Shown here piece after piece: positions 9,197-21,970 of a stretch of 51,617 nucleotides of DNA. The DNA comes from an uncultured Alphaproteobacteria bacterium. GTDB taxonomy: Bacteria; Pseudomonadota; Alphaproteobacteria; UBA7985. Position numbers and translations under genes: made by a program. The notes below the pieces were generated by a model. The model searched no databases and was not told the DNA's origin. It saw nothing but the letters and a program-made list of their open reading frames with translations. How positions within the stretch are numbered: the stretch's first letter is position 1; each line of letters begins with the position of its first letter. Where the stretch lies: contig CAJQLX010000028.1 of NCBI GenBank assembly GCA_905479265.1, positions 1 through 51,617 of the forward strand, read 5' to 3'.

Positions 9197-9288
9197 AGAC
9201 TGGTTTTCCCCATCAGATAGCCGCCGAGCAGCCTTTCGAGCGCGTAATCTCGATGGCGAGCCAGCCGACAATGTTCTACATTCGTCCC

Positions 9289-11700
9289 ATGACACAGGAT
9301 TTGTTTACACTACCCAAAGATCACCCTGACACGCCAGACCAAAGGCAAGGTATCGTGCCGGGTTCCGGTCCGGCGTATATGCAGGGTCTGAATCCGCCAC
9401 AGCGTGAAGCGGTGGAGACACTGGAAGGACCAGTGCTGGTGCTCGCCGGTGCGGGAACGGGCAAGACCAGAGCGCTGACCACACGAATCGCGCACTTGCT
9501 GATGACCGGAACAGCACACCCTCAAGAAGTGTTGGCGGTGACCTTTACCAACAAAGCCGCCGGTGAAATGCGGGAACGGGTTGAGGCGCTGATTGGACAG
9601 CCGACGACCGGCTGGTGGCTGGGAACCTTCCACAGCCTCGCTGCGCGGATCTTGCGCATCCATGCGAGTGTTCTGGGTGTTGAGAGCTTTACGCAGAACT
9701 TTACCATTCTCGATGACGACGACCAGCTGCGGCTGCTCAAGGCGCTGCTGATCGACCATAACCTCGACCCCAAGGCCCATAGCCCGCGTGCGGTTTCCAA
9801 CGCGATCAGCCGCTGGAAAGACCGGGGTTGGGTGCCGGAGAAGGTGCCGTTGGATGAAATTCCGAGCGGCTTGTGCGAAGGGCAGCTTGGCCGAATCTAT
9901 GATGCCTATCAAAGCCGGTTGCTGGAGCTCAATGCTTGCGATTTTGGCGATTTGCTGCTGCACAACCTGACGATCTTTCGCACCAACTCGGCCATTTTGG
10001 AAACCTACCAACACCGGTTCCGGTTTATCCTCGTGGACGAGTATCAGGATACCAACGTTGCCCAGTACCTGTGGCTTCGTTTGCTGGCGGCGAAGTATCA
10101 GAACATCGCCTGTGTCGGGGATGACGACCAATCGATCTATGGCTGGCGCGGCGCAGAGGTGGGTAACATCCTGCGCTTTGAGACGGACTACGAGAACGCC
10201 AAAACCATTCGTTTGGAGCAGAATTACCGCTCAACGGGCAATATTCTCGCCGCTGCTTCCGCGCTGATTTCCCACAACAATGAGCGGCTGGGAAAAACCC
10301 TGTTCACCGATGACGCGCCGGGTTCGACTTTGCATGTTCGGGGCTTGCCGGACGGAAACGAAGAAGCGCGGTTTATCACCGATGAGATCGAAAATCTGCA
10401 TCGGCAAGGGCGCGATTACAAAGACTTTGCCATCCTTGTTCGCTCATCATCGATGATGCGCGCGATTGAGGAGCGCATGATTGATGTCGGCTTGCCCTAC
10501 AAAGTCTTTGGCGGACCACGCTTTTACGAGCGTAAAGAAATTCGGGATGCCATCGCCTATCTCCGCTTGATCCGCCAACCCGATGACGACCTTGCCTTTG
10601 AGCGTATTATCAACGTGCCCAAGCGCGGTATCGGTCAAACCACGGTTGCCAAGGTGCTGGGCTATGCCCGGATGAACCGGATCAGCGCGATGCGGTCCAT
10701 TGAGGTCATGATCGACACGGACGAACTGCCCGCAGCGGCACGGAAGAAGCTGGTGGCGTTTCAGCAGCTGATCGGCCAGTGGCGCGAGTTGATGACGACC
10801 ATGCCGCACAATGAGTTGGCCGAGCAGGTGTTGGAAGATTCCGGCTATCGCGAGATGTGGCGGACAGAAAAAACCGCGGATGCGCGAGGGCGGTTGGAAA
10901 ACCTGGACGAGCTGGTTGGCTCGATGGGGAACTTCGAAAACCTCGCTGGGTTCCTCGAACACATCTCGCTGGTGTTGGATACCAACGCGGGGTCCGGCGG
11001 CGATGAGCTGTCGCTGATGACGCTGCACGCGGCCAAGGGCATGGAGTTTCCGGTTGTGTTCCTGCCCGGCTGGGAAGATGGCGCGTTTCCGAACATGCGC
11101 GCGATGACGGAAAGCGGTGACAAGGGGCTCGAAGAAGAGCGGCGCCTTGCCTACGTTGGCATCACGCGGGCGCGGGAAGAGCTGTATATCATGTACGTTG
11201 GCAGTCGCTTTCTGCACGGCCAATGGAACTATTCCCGCCCGTCACGGTTCGTCGAAGAACTGCCGCAGGATTTGCTGGACGTGGACGATATTTCTGGCGC
11301 GAGCGCCTTTGCAGGCGCAGGGGGCAGCGGTGGACTGGGGTCGCTCTATGGTGGCGGTGCTGCGGGTGCGCGCGATATTGGCGCTTTGCCGCCACTGGAA
11401 TGGGCGGACAAGCGACAGTTTCGCGGCCAGGACAGTCCCGGCATGAATCGTCTCAAAGCCAATCTTGAAACGGTCAAGCGCGGTAATCCCCCAGTGATTG
11501 ACGGTACCTTCGATCCCGTGGGTTTTGCCAGCCGTGACGCCGGTCATGGGTTCATTACAGGACAACGCGTGTTTCACCGAAAGTTTGGCTACGGTGTTAT
11601 CACCGCCGTTGAAGGGGAAAAACTCGTCATTGGGTTCGACGCAGCGGGTGAAAAACGTGTTATCGCATCCTTCGTTGTTGATGCCGCCGAAGCCAATTAG
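9289..11700 (+). CDS. UvrD/PcrA-type ATP-dependent DNA helicase (superfamily 1)
   Basis: This 3'-5' helicase family acts in nucleotide-excision and mismatch repair and removes proteins from DNA. The 803-residue protein carries the SF1A motifs in order: the Q-motif region LNPPQREAV, Walker A GAGTGKT (about 54-60), Walker B DEYQDTN (about 250), QSIYGWRGA (about 281), LHAAKGMEFPVVFLPG (about 578) and VGITRAREELY near 625. A flexible Gly/Ala-rich stretch precedes a C-terminal Tudor-like module (RVFHRKFGYGVITAVEGEKL), as in PcrA/UvrD. ATG 9289 was chosen by analogy. In-frame ATGs at 9271 and 9253 are possible and none has a strong ribosome-binding site. It is followed 8 nt later by prmA. Confidence 0.95.
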   Translation: MTQDLFTLPKDHPDTPDQRQGIVPGSGPAYMQGLNPPQREAVETLEGPVLVLAGAGTGKTRALTTRIAHLLMTGTAHPQEVLAVTFTNKAAGEMRERVEALIGQPTTGWWLGTFHSLAARILRIHASVLGVESFTQNFTILDDDDQLRLLKALLIDHNLDPKAHSPRAVSNAISRWKDRGWVPEKVPLDEIPSGLCEGQLGRIYDAYQSRLLELNACDFGDLLLHNLTIFRTNSAILETYQHRFRFILVDEYQDTNVAQYLWLRLLAAKYQNIACVGDDDQSIYGWRGAEVGNILRFETDYENAKTIRLEQNYRSTGNILAAASALISHNNERLGKTLFTDDAPGSTLHVRGLPDGNEEARFITDEIENLHRQGRDYKDFAILVRSSSMMRAIEERMIDVGLPYKVFGGPRFYERKEIRDAIAYLRLIRQPDDDLAFERIINVPKRGIGQTTVAKVLGYARMNRISAMRSIEVMIDTDELPAAARKKLVAFQQLIGQWRELMTTMPHNELAEQVLEDSGYREMWRTEKTADARGRLENLDELVGSMGNFENLAGFLEHISLVLDTNAGSGGDELSLMTLHAAKGMEFPVVFLPGWEDGAFPNMRAMTESGDKGLEEERRLAYVGITRAREELYIMYVGSRFLHGQWNYSRPSRFVEELPQDLLDVDDISGASAFAGAGGSGGLGSLYGGGAAGARDIGALPPLEWADKRQFRGQDSPGMNRLKANLETVKRGNPPVIDGTFDPVGFASRDAGHGFITGQRVFHRKFGYGVITAVEGEKLVIGFDAAGEKRVIASFVVDAAEAN

Positions 11701-11708
11701 GAATCTCC

Positions 11709-12680
11709 ATGGCCGAAACCTACCTCGTCTCCGTTTCCGTCCCGCGGGAGCAGGCGGAAACCTTTGAAGCGCTGTTAAGCGGTCTGCCGGGCGCTATTGT
11801 CGGTCGTCGAGCGCCGCTGATTGATACGGGTCTGGACTTGCGCGATAGCGATGAGTTGGAGGTTTTGGCGTACTTCGACCTTCGGCCCGATGAAGCCGAC
11901 GTTCAGGCGCTGCTGGAACTGGGTGATCAAATCACCGGGCTGCAGAACACGGCTTTTGCCTTTGAAACGTTGCCGGACGTTGATTGGGTGGCGGAAAGCC
12001 AGTCTTCGCTAACCGCCATCCACGCAGGCCGCTTTTTCCTGCACGGTAGCCACGACCAGACCCCTGTTCCCGGCGGAGCGTGCGAGCTGGTCATCGATGC
12101 ACAGAATGCCTTTGGCACAGGCCACCACGAGACCACACACGGGTGCTTGGAAATGGTCTCTGAGATCATTAAAACCAAGGGCCGACGCCGGCTGAACGTC
12201 CTCGATATGGGGACCGGTTCTGGCGTGCTGGGCTTGGCGTGGTGCAAAGCGACAAAGCAGCCCATGCTTGGTTCAGACATTGACCCCCAAGCCGTGAAAG
12301 TTGCGGACGTGAATGCCCGCCTGAACCAAGTCGGCGCCTATGCGCGGTTTGTCCCTGCCGCAGGCATTGGCCACCGCGACGTGCGCAAAAATGCACGCTA
12401 TGAGGTTGTTTTGGCGAATATCTTGTCGGGCCATCTGATCAACCTCGCGCCCAGTATCGCGCAGGTGACGGCACCGGGCGGTTTCATTGTGTTGGCGGGT
12501 TTGCTGCGGAAGCAAGAACAGCGCGTTTCGCGATCTTTTCACGCCCATGGCTTTATCGATGTGCATGTGATCCGGCGGGGTCCGTGGTCAATCCTGATGA
12601 TGCAGAATCAACGCGCCTCAACGCCCCGGCAGCTGAACCGACGGTGTCAGGACTGGTCGAAGTCCATCGACTTCCACTAG
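11709..12680 (+). CDS. prmA: Ribosomal protein L11 methyltransferase
   Basis: PrmA trimethylates ribosomal protein L11 with S-adenosylmethionine. The 323-residue protein has an N-terminal substrate-binding domain and a Rossmann methyltransferase domain. Diagnostic stretches are NAFGTGHHETTHGCLE, the SAM-binding motif LDMGTGSGVLGLAW, SDIDPQAVKVADVN, and VLANILSGHLINLAP (the N-P-P-Y-like catalytic loop region). It begins with ATG 8 nt after the helicase stop and is probably cotranscribed, an arrangement seen in other alphaproteobacteria. Its stop is only 4 nt from the stop of the convergent ligA gene, so no stand-alone terminator fits between them. Confidence 0.93.
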   Translation: MAETYLVSVSVPREQAETFEALLSGLPGAIVGRRAPLIDTGLDLRDSDELEVLAYFDLRPDEADVQALLELGDQITGLQNTAFAFETLPDVDWVAESQSSLTAIHAGRFFLHGSHDQTPVPGGACELVIDAQNAFGTGHHETTHGCLEMVSEIIKTKGRRRLNVLDMGTGSGVLGLAWCKATKQPMLGSDIDPQAVKVADVNARLNQVGAYARFVPAAGIGHRDVRKNARYEVVLANILSGHLINLAPSIAQVTAPGGFIVLAGLLRKQEQRVSRSFHAHGFIDVHVIRRGPWSILMMQNQRASTPRQLNRRCQDWSKSIDFH

Positions 12681-12684
12681 ACGC

Positions 12685-16433
<3,749 letters not shown>

Positions 16434-16487
16434 GGGGTTGCCTCTAAATCCGCCGAACGTTTTCCCCACCAGTGTGCGGTGAGAAGG

Positions 16488-17309
16488 TTAGCCGAAGGGG
16501 TTTAGGTTGCTCCAAAATCCCCGTCCAGTGCCTTTTATATGATCCGGCAATGGACCTTCGACAATCTCATAAGCCTTATAATACCACGTGCTGTCTGGGA
16601 AGTTATGCCCAAGCAGAATAGCCGTGTTTTTTGCCTCACTCGACAACCCAAGCGCCCGATAAACTTCGATGACCCTGTACAGCGCTTCTTCGACATAGGT
16701 TGAATCGGGGTAGGTCTGTATGACGTTCTGATACCGGTTCAGGGCCGCCATAAACTCGCGCCGGTGGTGATAGAACTTGCCGGTTACCAGCTCCTTCGCC
16801 GCGCGTTGGTTTTTGATGGCATTCAGTTTGACGCTGGCATCAAGGGCGTAGTCGGTGCCCGCAAACTTATTGATGACGGCACGCAGGTGGTCTTCCGCGT
16901 TTTCGGTGTCCCCCTCGTCCTTGTCCACGTCGGAAACAGAACGGTAAGAAGAGACGCCGCGCAGATAGTAGGCGTAGGCAATGTCAGGGTGGCCACCGTG
17001 GTCGCGAATGAAGCGCGACAGAACGGCCGTCGCCCGTTCGTATTCCTGCCCCTCGAAGTAATAGCGGCCCGACAAAACCAAAGCGCGCGGTGCTTCCGGG
17101 GATGTCGGGAACTGCCGATCGATTTCATCCATCAAACGCGCAGCCTCGGCCATGCGGCCGTCGTTGGCGGACCGCTGTGCTTCGATAGACAGCTCCTCGA
17201 TGGTGCGCGCGTCAATCTGCAAGCGTTCGATGCGGTCTTCCCGGTCTTCACACGCTGTCAAAAGAACAGCGGCGACACAGGCTGTCAGAAAGGGCAGAAA
17301 CGCTTTCAA
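16488..17309 (-). CDS. bamD: Outer-membrane protein assembly factor BamD (lipoprotein)
   Basis: BamD is the essential lipoprotein of the BAM complex that inserts beta-barrel proteins into the outer membrane. The 273-residue precursor has a signal peptide with a clear lipobox, LLTAC, so Cys20 would be acylated and the signal cut by Lsp. The rest consists of TPR-like helical repeats (for example ALVLSGRYYFEGQEYERAT, AYAYYLRGVSSYRSV). It was formerly called ComL. It lies between lpxC and recN, as in many alphaproteobacteria, which links outer-membrane protein and lipid A synthesis to the division genes. Confidence 0.93.
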   Translation of the reverse strand: MKAFLPFLTACVAAVLLTACEDREDRIERLQIDARTIEELSIEAQRSANDGRMAEAARLMDEIDRQFPTSPEAPRALVLSGRYYFEGQEYERATAVLSRFIRDHGGHPDIAYAYYLRGVSSYRSVSDVDKDEGDTENAEDHLRAVINKFAGTDYALDASVKLNAIKNQRAAKELVTGKFYHHRREFMAALNRYQNVIQTYPDSTYVEEALYRVIEVYRALGLSSEAKNTAILLGHNFPDSTWYYKAYEIVEGPLPDHIKGTGRGFWSNLNPFG

Positions 17310-17378
17310 GGTCTAGAAACCATCCTCTTTGCCGGACCGTGGCCACGCACCACGCGTGCGCATAATTCGACCGTCGTT

Positions 17379-18293
17379 TTAACGCTGCGCCGCACGGAAT
17401 GCCACTACTTTGGCATCAGGTGCGTCGTTGACCCAGTGCCACGCTGTTTGATCGGCAAACAGGCAGCGCAACAACGCCGCGTGCAAGGCGTGCCCCGCCT
17501 TGGTGCCGTGGTAATGCGCCAGGATCTGGAAGCCCCCCAAATACATGTCCCCAATGGCGTCCAAAACCTTGTGCCGTGCGGGTTCGTTCTCGTACCGCAG
17601 GCCTTCGGGGTTCCGCACGCCGTTGGTATCAAACACGACCGCATTGGTCAGCGACCCACCACGGATCAACCCTTTTGCCTGCAAGCCCGGCAGCTGACTG
17701 GCCAGCACGAAACTCCGCGATCCCGCGATTTCGCGAACAAAGGCGTTGAGTTCTGTGGAGGACGAACAGGACTGCAAGCCAATGCTCGGCACGTCGAAAT
17801 CAATATGAGCGGTGAAGGTTTCTTGCGTTTCACCGGGGGAGAGCGGTTCCAGTACGGCGTGACTGTCGCCATGGCTGACGCTGATGCGCCGGGAGAGGCG
17901 AATGACGGACGCTTGCGCGTCCTGCTCGACCACGCCAGCCTCGCGCATTGCATCGATCCACGGCAGGCTGGAGCCGTCGAGGATAGGCACTTCGGGACCG
18001 TCCAGCGTGATTTCTGCGTTGGTGATGCCATAGGTTCTGAAAGCAGCCATCAAGTGCTCAAGTGTTGAGACACTGGTGCCGCCTTCATTCGCGATGCGAG
18101 AGCACAGCGGGGCTGCGACGATGGCCTCGGGCGACACTTTGACCTCAGCCACTTCTGGCAGGGCATCCAAGCGGCGAAACACCAAGCCATGCCCAATCGC
18201 CGCAGGGGAGATGGTGCAGGACACCGGCACGCCCGCATGAAGCGTCAGGCCGGCCAACCGCAAAGGGCGCGCGAGGGTTTTTTGAAAAGTCAC
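17379..18293 (-). CDS. lpxC: UDP-3-O-acyl-N-acetylglucosamine deacetylase
   Basis: LpxC is the zinc deacetylase that commits UDP-3-acyl-GlcNAc to lipid A synthesis. The zinc-ligand motifs STLEHLMAAF and RHKVLDAIGD (H-x3-D) are present, as is GTKAGHALHA with the conserved catalytic-side histidine. I place the start at GTG 18293 (MTFQKTLARPLRL), giving 304 residues, the usual length. The open frame continues to an ATG at 18371, but that codon lies inside the terminator after ftsZ, so it cannot be the normal start. The ribosome-binding site before the GTG is weak (GGA). Its promoter should lie between 18294 and 18341. Confidence 0.93.
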   Translation of the reverse strand: MTFQKTLARPLRLAGLTLHAGVPVSCTISPAAIGHGLVFRRLDALPEVAEVKVSPEAIVAAPLCSRIANEGGTSVSTLEHLMAAFRTYGITNAEITLDGPEVPILDGSSLPWIDAMREAGVVEQDAQASVIRLSRRISVSHGDSHAVLEPLSPGETQETFTAHIDFDVPSIGLQSCSSSTELNAFVREIAGSRSFVLASQLPGLQAKGLIRGGSLTNAVVFDTNGVRNPEGLRYENEPARHKVLDAIGDMYLGGFQILAHYHGTKAGHALHAALLRCLFADQTAWHWVNDAPDAKVVAFRAAQR

Positions 18294-18341
18294 AGACTGA
18301 TCCGGTTCGTTGGGTTCTAATTCGTGTGCGTCAGCCCTACG

Positions 18342-18378
18342 AAAAAAGAAAGGGCGGAAGTGCCATAGCACCCCGCCC
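18342..18378 (-). terminator. Rho-independent terminator after ftsZ
   Basis: On the minus strand a GC stem (GGGCGG paired with CCGCCC, then GTGC with GCAC around a 4-nt loop, with a small internal loop) is followed by a T-rich tract, TTTCTTTTTT. It lies 58 nt after the ftsZ stop and before lpxC, so it should end most ftsZ transcripts. This indicates that lpxC and the genes behind it have a separate promoter or depend on read-through. Confidence 0.8.
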
Positions 18379-18435
18379 CGTGGAGAATCTTGGTGGTAAG
18401 TCGGTAGAAATATGATTTAGACGCTGATCCAGCGT

Positions 18436-20481
18436 CTAATTGATTTGCCGGCGCAAGAATGCCGGGATGTTCATTTCAGACTCGTCCAGATCCATTTCAG
18501 GGCTGTCCATTGGCGTCGCCGAGATGCTTGTCAGCGCAGGGCGTTGAGCGCCAGTGTTCAGGCCGCGGCCCATGCTGACGTTTTCACGGCGTGCCGGCTG
18601 GCCACCGTCCAAACGATCAAAGCCACTTTCATGCGCACTCTGGCGCAATTCAGCCTCATGGACGTCATCGGCGCTGGAGCGCGTTGAGAACCCACCGCGC
18701 GCGAGGTCCAGCAGACGGCCTAGAGGGTTGCCGGCCCGCTGTGGTTCGTCGTCGTACAGTGGCTCGTGGTCGGCTTCGGCTTCTTCGTACGCTGGTCCCG
18801 GGCTTGGCGCGACCAAGGGCTCAAACATCGTGCGTGGCTCGGGGCCGCGCGCGCTGATGGGCTCTACTGGCGGTGCAAAAGCCTGCGGTGCTGGCGCTGC
18901 GTAGGCCTCTGGCTGAGCTTCTACTGTTGGCTCTTCAAAGACGGGGGCGGGACGCTGTGCGACTTCATGCTGCGCACGCAGCAGTTTGTTCTCACGCACT
19001 TCCGCCGTTATTGGCTGCGCTTGGCGAAACGTCGGTACTTGCAAAGGGGCCGCAGGCTCGTGGCGCATGCCCGATGCCGTTGCAGCGGTTTGCGAGGCTG
19101 GCAGATCGCGCATGTCCATCATCTCATTGCGCGCCGGCGGCGTCAGGAGAGACTCGGGCAATGGAGCGATTGGATTGCGAGGCTTCAGCTCCGGAGCTGG
19201 CGCGCCTGCTGTATCGCCGGTGTTTCCGCCGTCGCTCTGCGGTGCTGCTGGGCTGCGCTTTGGTGGGTTCGCCACTGAGCGTGCAAATTCCATCGTGCCG
19301 GGCGTGCCCTGGATGGTGTGAATCACGCCACCCGCGCCGGTAATGTTGAACGACGTTGGCGTCGCAATGGGCGCGATTGTTTTTGCTTGGATCGGCGCAG
19401 GCGCAGCAGCTGGCTTTGGCGCAATCGGCTTGATGCTCTGCGCAGGCGTGTTCGACTGTGGTTCCGAACGCGCAAAGGCGCTGCCGTTCGCGTTCGCTTT
19501 GGCGGCGGCTTCTTCATCGATGCCTGTGGCCACAACGGAAACCCGAACGGTCCCTTCGAGGTTCGGGTCAATCGATGTACCGGTAATGATATTGCTGTCC
19601 TGCATGACTTCACGTGTGATCCGCTTAGCCGCTTCATCGACCTCATACATGGTCAAGTCAGGACCACCGGAGATGTTGAGCAGAACGCCTTTGGCTGAAC
19701 CCAGATTGATGTCGTCGAGCAGCGGATTAGAAATTGCCAATTCAGCGGCTTCAATCGCACGGTTTTCACCGTCAGCTTCACCGGTGCCCATCATGGATTT
19801 ACCCATCACAGTCATCAGTGCGCGAACATCTGCAAAGTCGAGATTGATGTTGCCCGGACGTACGATCAGGTCGGAAATCGCCCGAACACCGTCGTAGAGC
19901 ACTTCGTCAGCCATCTTCAGCGCATCCGCGTAGGACGTGCGCTCGTTGGCCACTCGGAACAGGTTTTCGTTGGGAATAACGATCAGCGTATCAACGGCGC
20001 TGGCGAACTGTTGCAAGCCTTCTTCAGCTTGTGACATGCGGACGACGCCTTCGAAACCGAAAGGCTTTGTGGCAACACCCACGGTCAGCACACCGCGCTC
20101 TTTCAGCGCTTTGGCGATCAATGGTGCCGCGCCCGTCCCTGTGCCGCCGCCCATGCCGGCGGTGATGAAGACCATGTTTACTTCACCAATTTCGTCGAGC
20201 ACGTCTTGCAGCGATTCTTCAGCAGCAGCTCGGCCAACAACCGGATTGGCACCCGCGCCCAAGCCTTGCGTCGCCATGGTTCCCAATCGGACCCGGCGAT
20301 CACTCAAGGACATCTCAAGCGCTTGAGCGTCTGTATTCGCAACGGCAAATTCTACGCCCTGTAGATCAGCCTGAATCATGTTGTTTACGGCATTTCCGCC
20401 GGCGCCACCTACGCCGAGAACCAGAATGCGCGGCTTAAATACCGATTTCTGATCCGGAACGCCCAATTTTAGAGCACACAT
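18436..20481 (-). CDS. ftsZ: Cell division protein FtsZ with an unusually long C-terminal linker
   Basis: FtsZ is the tubulin-like GTPase that forms the cytokinetic ring. The GTPase core (about 15-325) shows the tubulin signature GGGTGTG at 111-117 and the synergy loop NINLDFADV at 211-219. The extreme C-terminus [13 protein letters not shown] is the conserved peptide that docks onto FtsA and other partners. The protein has 681 residues. Between core and peptide lies a linker of about 335 residues rich in Pro, Ala, Gln and Glu, much longer than that of Caulobacter FtsZ (508 aa in total). The ATG start has GGAGA upstream. It follows ftsA by 78 nt and ends before a terminator. Confidence 0.97.
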   Translation of the reverse strand: MCALKLGVPDQKSVFKPRILVLGVGGAGGNAVNNMIQADLQGVEFAVANTDAQALEMSLSDRRVRLGTMATQGLGAGANPVVGRAAAEESLQDVLDEIGEVNMVFITAGMGGGTGTGAAPLIAKALKERGVLTVGVATKPFGFEGVVRMSQAEEGLQQFASAVDTLIVIPNENLFRVANERTSYADALKMADEVLYDGVRAISDLIVRPGNINLDFADVRALMTVMGKSMMGTGEADGENRAIEAAELAISNPLLDDINLGSAKGVLLNISGGPDLTMYEVDEAAKRITREVMQDSNIITGTSIDPNLEGTVRVSVVATGIDEEAAAKANANGSAFARSEPQSNTPAQSIKPIAPKPAAAPAPIQAKTIAPIATPTSFNITGAGGVIHTIQGTPGTMEFARSVANPPKRSPAAPQSDGGNTGDTAGAPAPELKPRNPIAPLPESLLTPPARNEMMDMRDLPASQTAATASGMRHEPAAPLQVPTFRQAQPITAEVRENKLLRAQHEVAQRPAPVFEEPTVEAQPEAYAAPAPQAFAPPVEPISARGPEPRTMFEPLVAPSPGPAYEEAEADHEPLYDDEPQRAGNPLGRLLDLARGGFSTRSSADDVHEAELRQSAHESGFDRLDGGQPARRENVSMGRGLNTGAQRPALTSISATPMDSPEMDLDESEMNIPAFLRRQIN

Positions 20482-20504
20482 AAAATTCTCCAGTGGTACT
20501 TTAT

Positions 20505-20520
20505 GCGACTTTTTCGTCGC
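20505..20520. other. Short hairpin in the ftsA-ftsZ gap
   Basis: A perfect 5-bp inverted repeat (GCGAC and GTCGC around a 6-nt T-rich loop) lies 24 nt before the ftsZ start codon. It has no T tract on the minus-strand side, so it is not a normal terminator. It could fold in the ftsZ leader RNA close to the ribosome-binding site. Confidence 0.35.
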
Positions 20521-20548
20521 CTATACTTTTTGGTCTCATCATTTTTAA
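20520..20548 (-). promoter_or_regulatory. Possible sigma-70 promoter for ftsZ
   Basis: On the minus strand TTAAAA and TATAGG are separated by 17 nt, each matching the -35/-10 consensus at four of six positions. The position in the 78-nt gap between ftsA and ftsZ would allow extra ftsZ expression, which is common in other bacteria. This is a weak consensus call by eye. Confidence 0.25.
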
Positions 20549-20559
20549 GGACGGTCGTT

Positions 20560-21843
20560 TTACGCCGCCCTCTTTGAAAAAAGCCCACCCACCAACGGTA
20601 TGGACTGAAGTAAGGACTTCTGGGACAGCGGTGCTGAACCCAGTGAGTTGTGCGTAACTTTGGTGCCCGCTGTGGCGGTAAAATGCGCCAGGCCCAATGC
20701 TGCAGACAGCTCGTAACCAGTCCGCGATGCCGATAATCCCTGCATCTCTCGTGGTCGCCCAATTCGGATTTGGCGATTCAACGCCAACGTTGCGTAGTCG
20801 CGCAAACCGGTCAGGTTCGCACCGCCACCGGTGAAAATCACCCGGCGACCCGCAAATTTTCTAATGTTTGGATGTTCGATGCGCCGCTTAATCATCGTCA
20901 GCATCTCGTCGATCCGTGGCTGCATATAGCTGACCACAAAAGACTTGGTTATCCGGTCACTGCCCACCAAGCCACCGTTCATCGCTTCCTGCGGCAAGCG
21001 GATTTCGCGCTCGTTGTCCGAAGGATTGCTCAGTGCGGAGCCGTAGAGGGTTTTGATGCGCTCTGCTGCGGCGATGTTGCAGTTCAACATTTCCGCGATA
21101 TCGCGCGTCAGGTGGTCAGAGCCAATCGGCAGGGTTTCCAAATGAACCGCACCGCCGCCGTTAAAGACCACGAGCGTCGAAACCGACGCCCCAATTTCCA
21201 CCAGGCACGCGCCCAGCTGCATTTCTTCATCTGTCACAACAGAATAGTGGCTCGCCAAACCGCCAACCATCACGCCACGAATGGTCAGGTGACACTTGTC
21301 GATAGCGTCGATGATGTTGTCGAGGCTGGAGCGGGATACAGACACGGCCAGCAAGCGCGAACCAAGGCGCTCCGCGCTCATTCCGCGTGGGTCACTGATG
21401 CCATGATTGCGATCAACGCGATAATCCACGGGCAATGTGTGCAGCCGATGCATGGGGCGCACACTTTCTTGCTCAAACGGCAACTGCTGGGTCGCGTAGT
21501 TGATGAGGGCGCTGACGTGGGTGTCGTTCACCGCGTGGCCACTGACATCAATTTCAAGATCAACCAGCTGGCTTCTCGGCTTACCGCCTGAGTAGCTCAC
21601 AAAAATATCTTCGATGGTCAGTCCAGCGGCCTCTTCAGCGGCCGTAACCGTCGCCAAAATCGCTTCCTTGGCGGCATCCATATCGACAACCTCGCCGCCG
21701 CGAATGCCTTTGGACGCACGGTGACCCGTACCCAGCACTTTTGGTGAACGTGGATTGGTGGCGTTTATAACGAGGCAAGTAATCTTGGACGAACCTACGT
21801 CTAAGACCCCGTAAAAGCCGCGATGTGAACGAGACGTTCGCAT
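20560..21843 (-). CDS. ftsA: Cell division protein FtsA (actin-like membrane tether)
   Basis: FtsA is the actin-like ATPase that ties FtsZ filaments to the inner membrane and recruits later division proteins. The 427-residue protein begins near FYGVLDVGSSKITCLV, the phosphate-1 loop of the actin fold. Further family stretches are SYSGGKPRSQ, CLVEIGASVSTLVVFNGG (phosphate 2) and VIFTGGGANLTGL. The C-terminal end, PLVGGLFSKRAA, is short and positively charged, but the usual amphipathic helix is not obvious to me. It starts with ATG 127 nt after the ftsQ stop, a gap long enough for a promoter, and the ribosome-binding site is weak. Confidence 0.95.
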   Translation of the reverse strand: MRTSRSHRGFYGVLDVGSSKITCLVINATNPRSPKVLGTGHRASKGIRGGEVVDMDAAKEAILATVTAAEEAAGLTIEDIFVSYSGGKPRSQLVDLEIDVSGHAVNDTHVSALINYATQQLPFEQESVRPMHRLHTLPVDYRVDRNHGISDPRGMSAERLGSRLLAVSVSRSSLDNIIDAIDKCHLTIRGVMVGGLASHYSVVTDEEMQLGACLVEIGASVSTLVVFNGGGAVHLETLPIGSDHLTRDIAEMLNCNIAAAERIKTLYGSALSNPSDNEREIRLPQEAMNGGLVGSDRITKSFVVSYMQPRIDEMLTMIKRRIEHPNIRKFAGRRVIFTGGGANLTGLRDYATLALNRQIRIGRPREMQGLSASRTGYELSAALGLAHFTATAGTKVTHNSLGSAPLSQKSLLQSIPLVGGLFSKRAA

Positions 21844-21869
21844 AGACTTAAATATATTCCATCAAATGA

Positions 21870-21887
21870 GCGCCCGCAGAGGGGCGC
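21870..21887. other. GC-rich hairpin in the ftsQ-ftsA gap
   Basis: GCGCCC and GGGCGC form a perfect 6-bp stem around a 6-nt loop inside the 127-nt gap. The A/T-rich run lies on the ftsQ side, that is before the stem for minus-strand transcripts, so it does not look like a terminator for ftsQ. It may be a leader structure for ftsA or a protein-binding site. Confidence 0.35.
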
Positions 21888-21970
21888 AAAAATTATTAAA
21901 AATCAGGTCTGTAAAAACCAAACCCAGCGGAGAAACAGCGCTTCAAAAATAGGTCGCACATCCTCACGGC

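Noticed and set aside
16764-18068. Open frame of 434 codons on the plus strand across bamD and lpxC
   Set aside because: Antisense to two conserved genes and spanning their junction; no protein family is recognisable.
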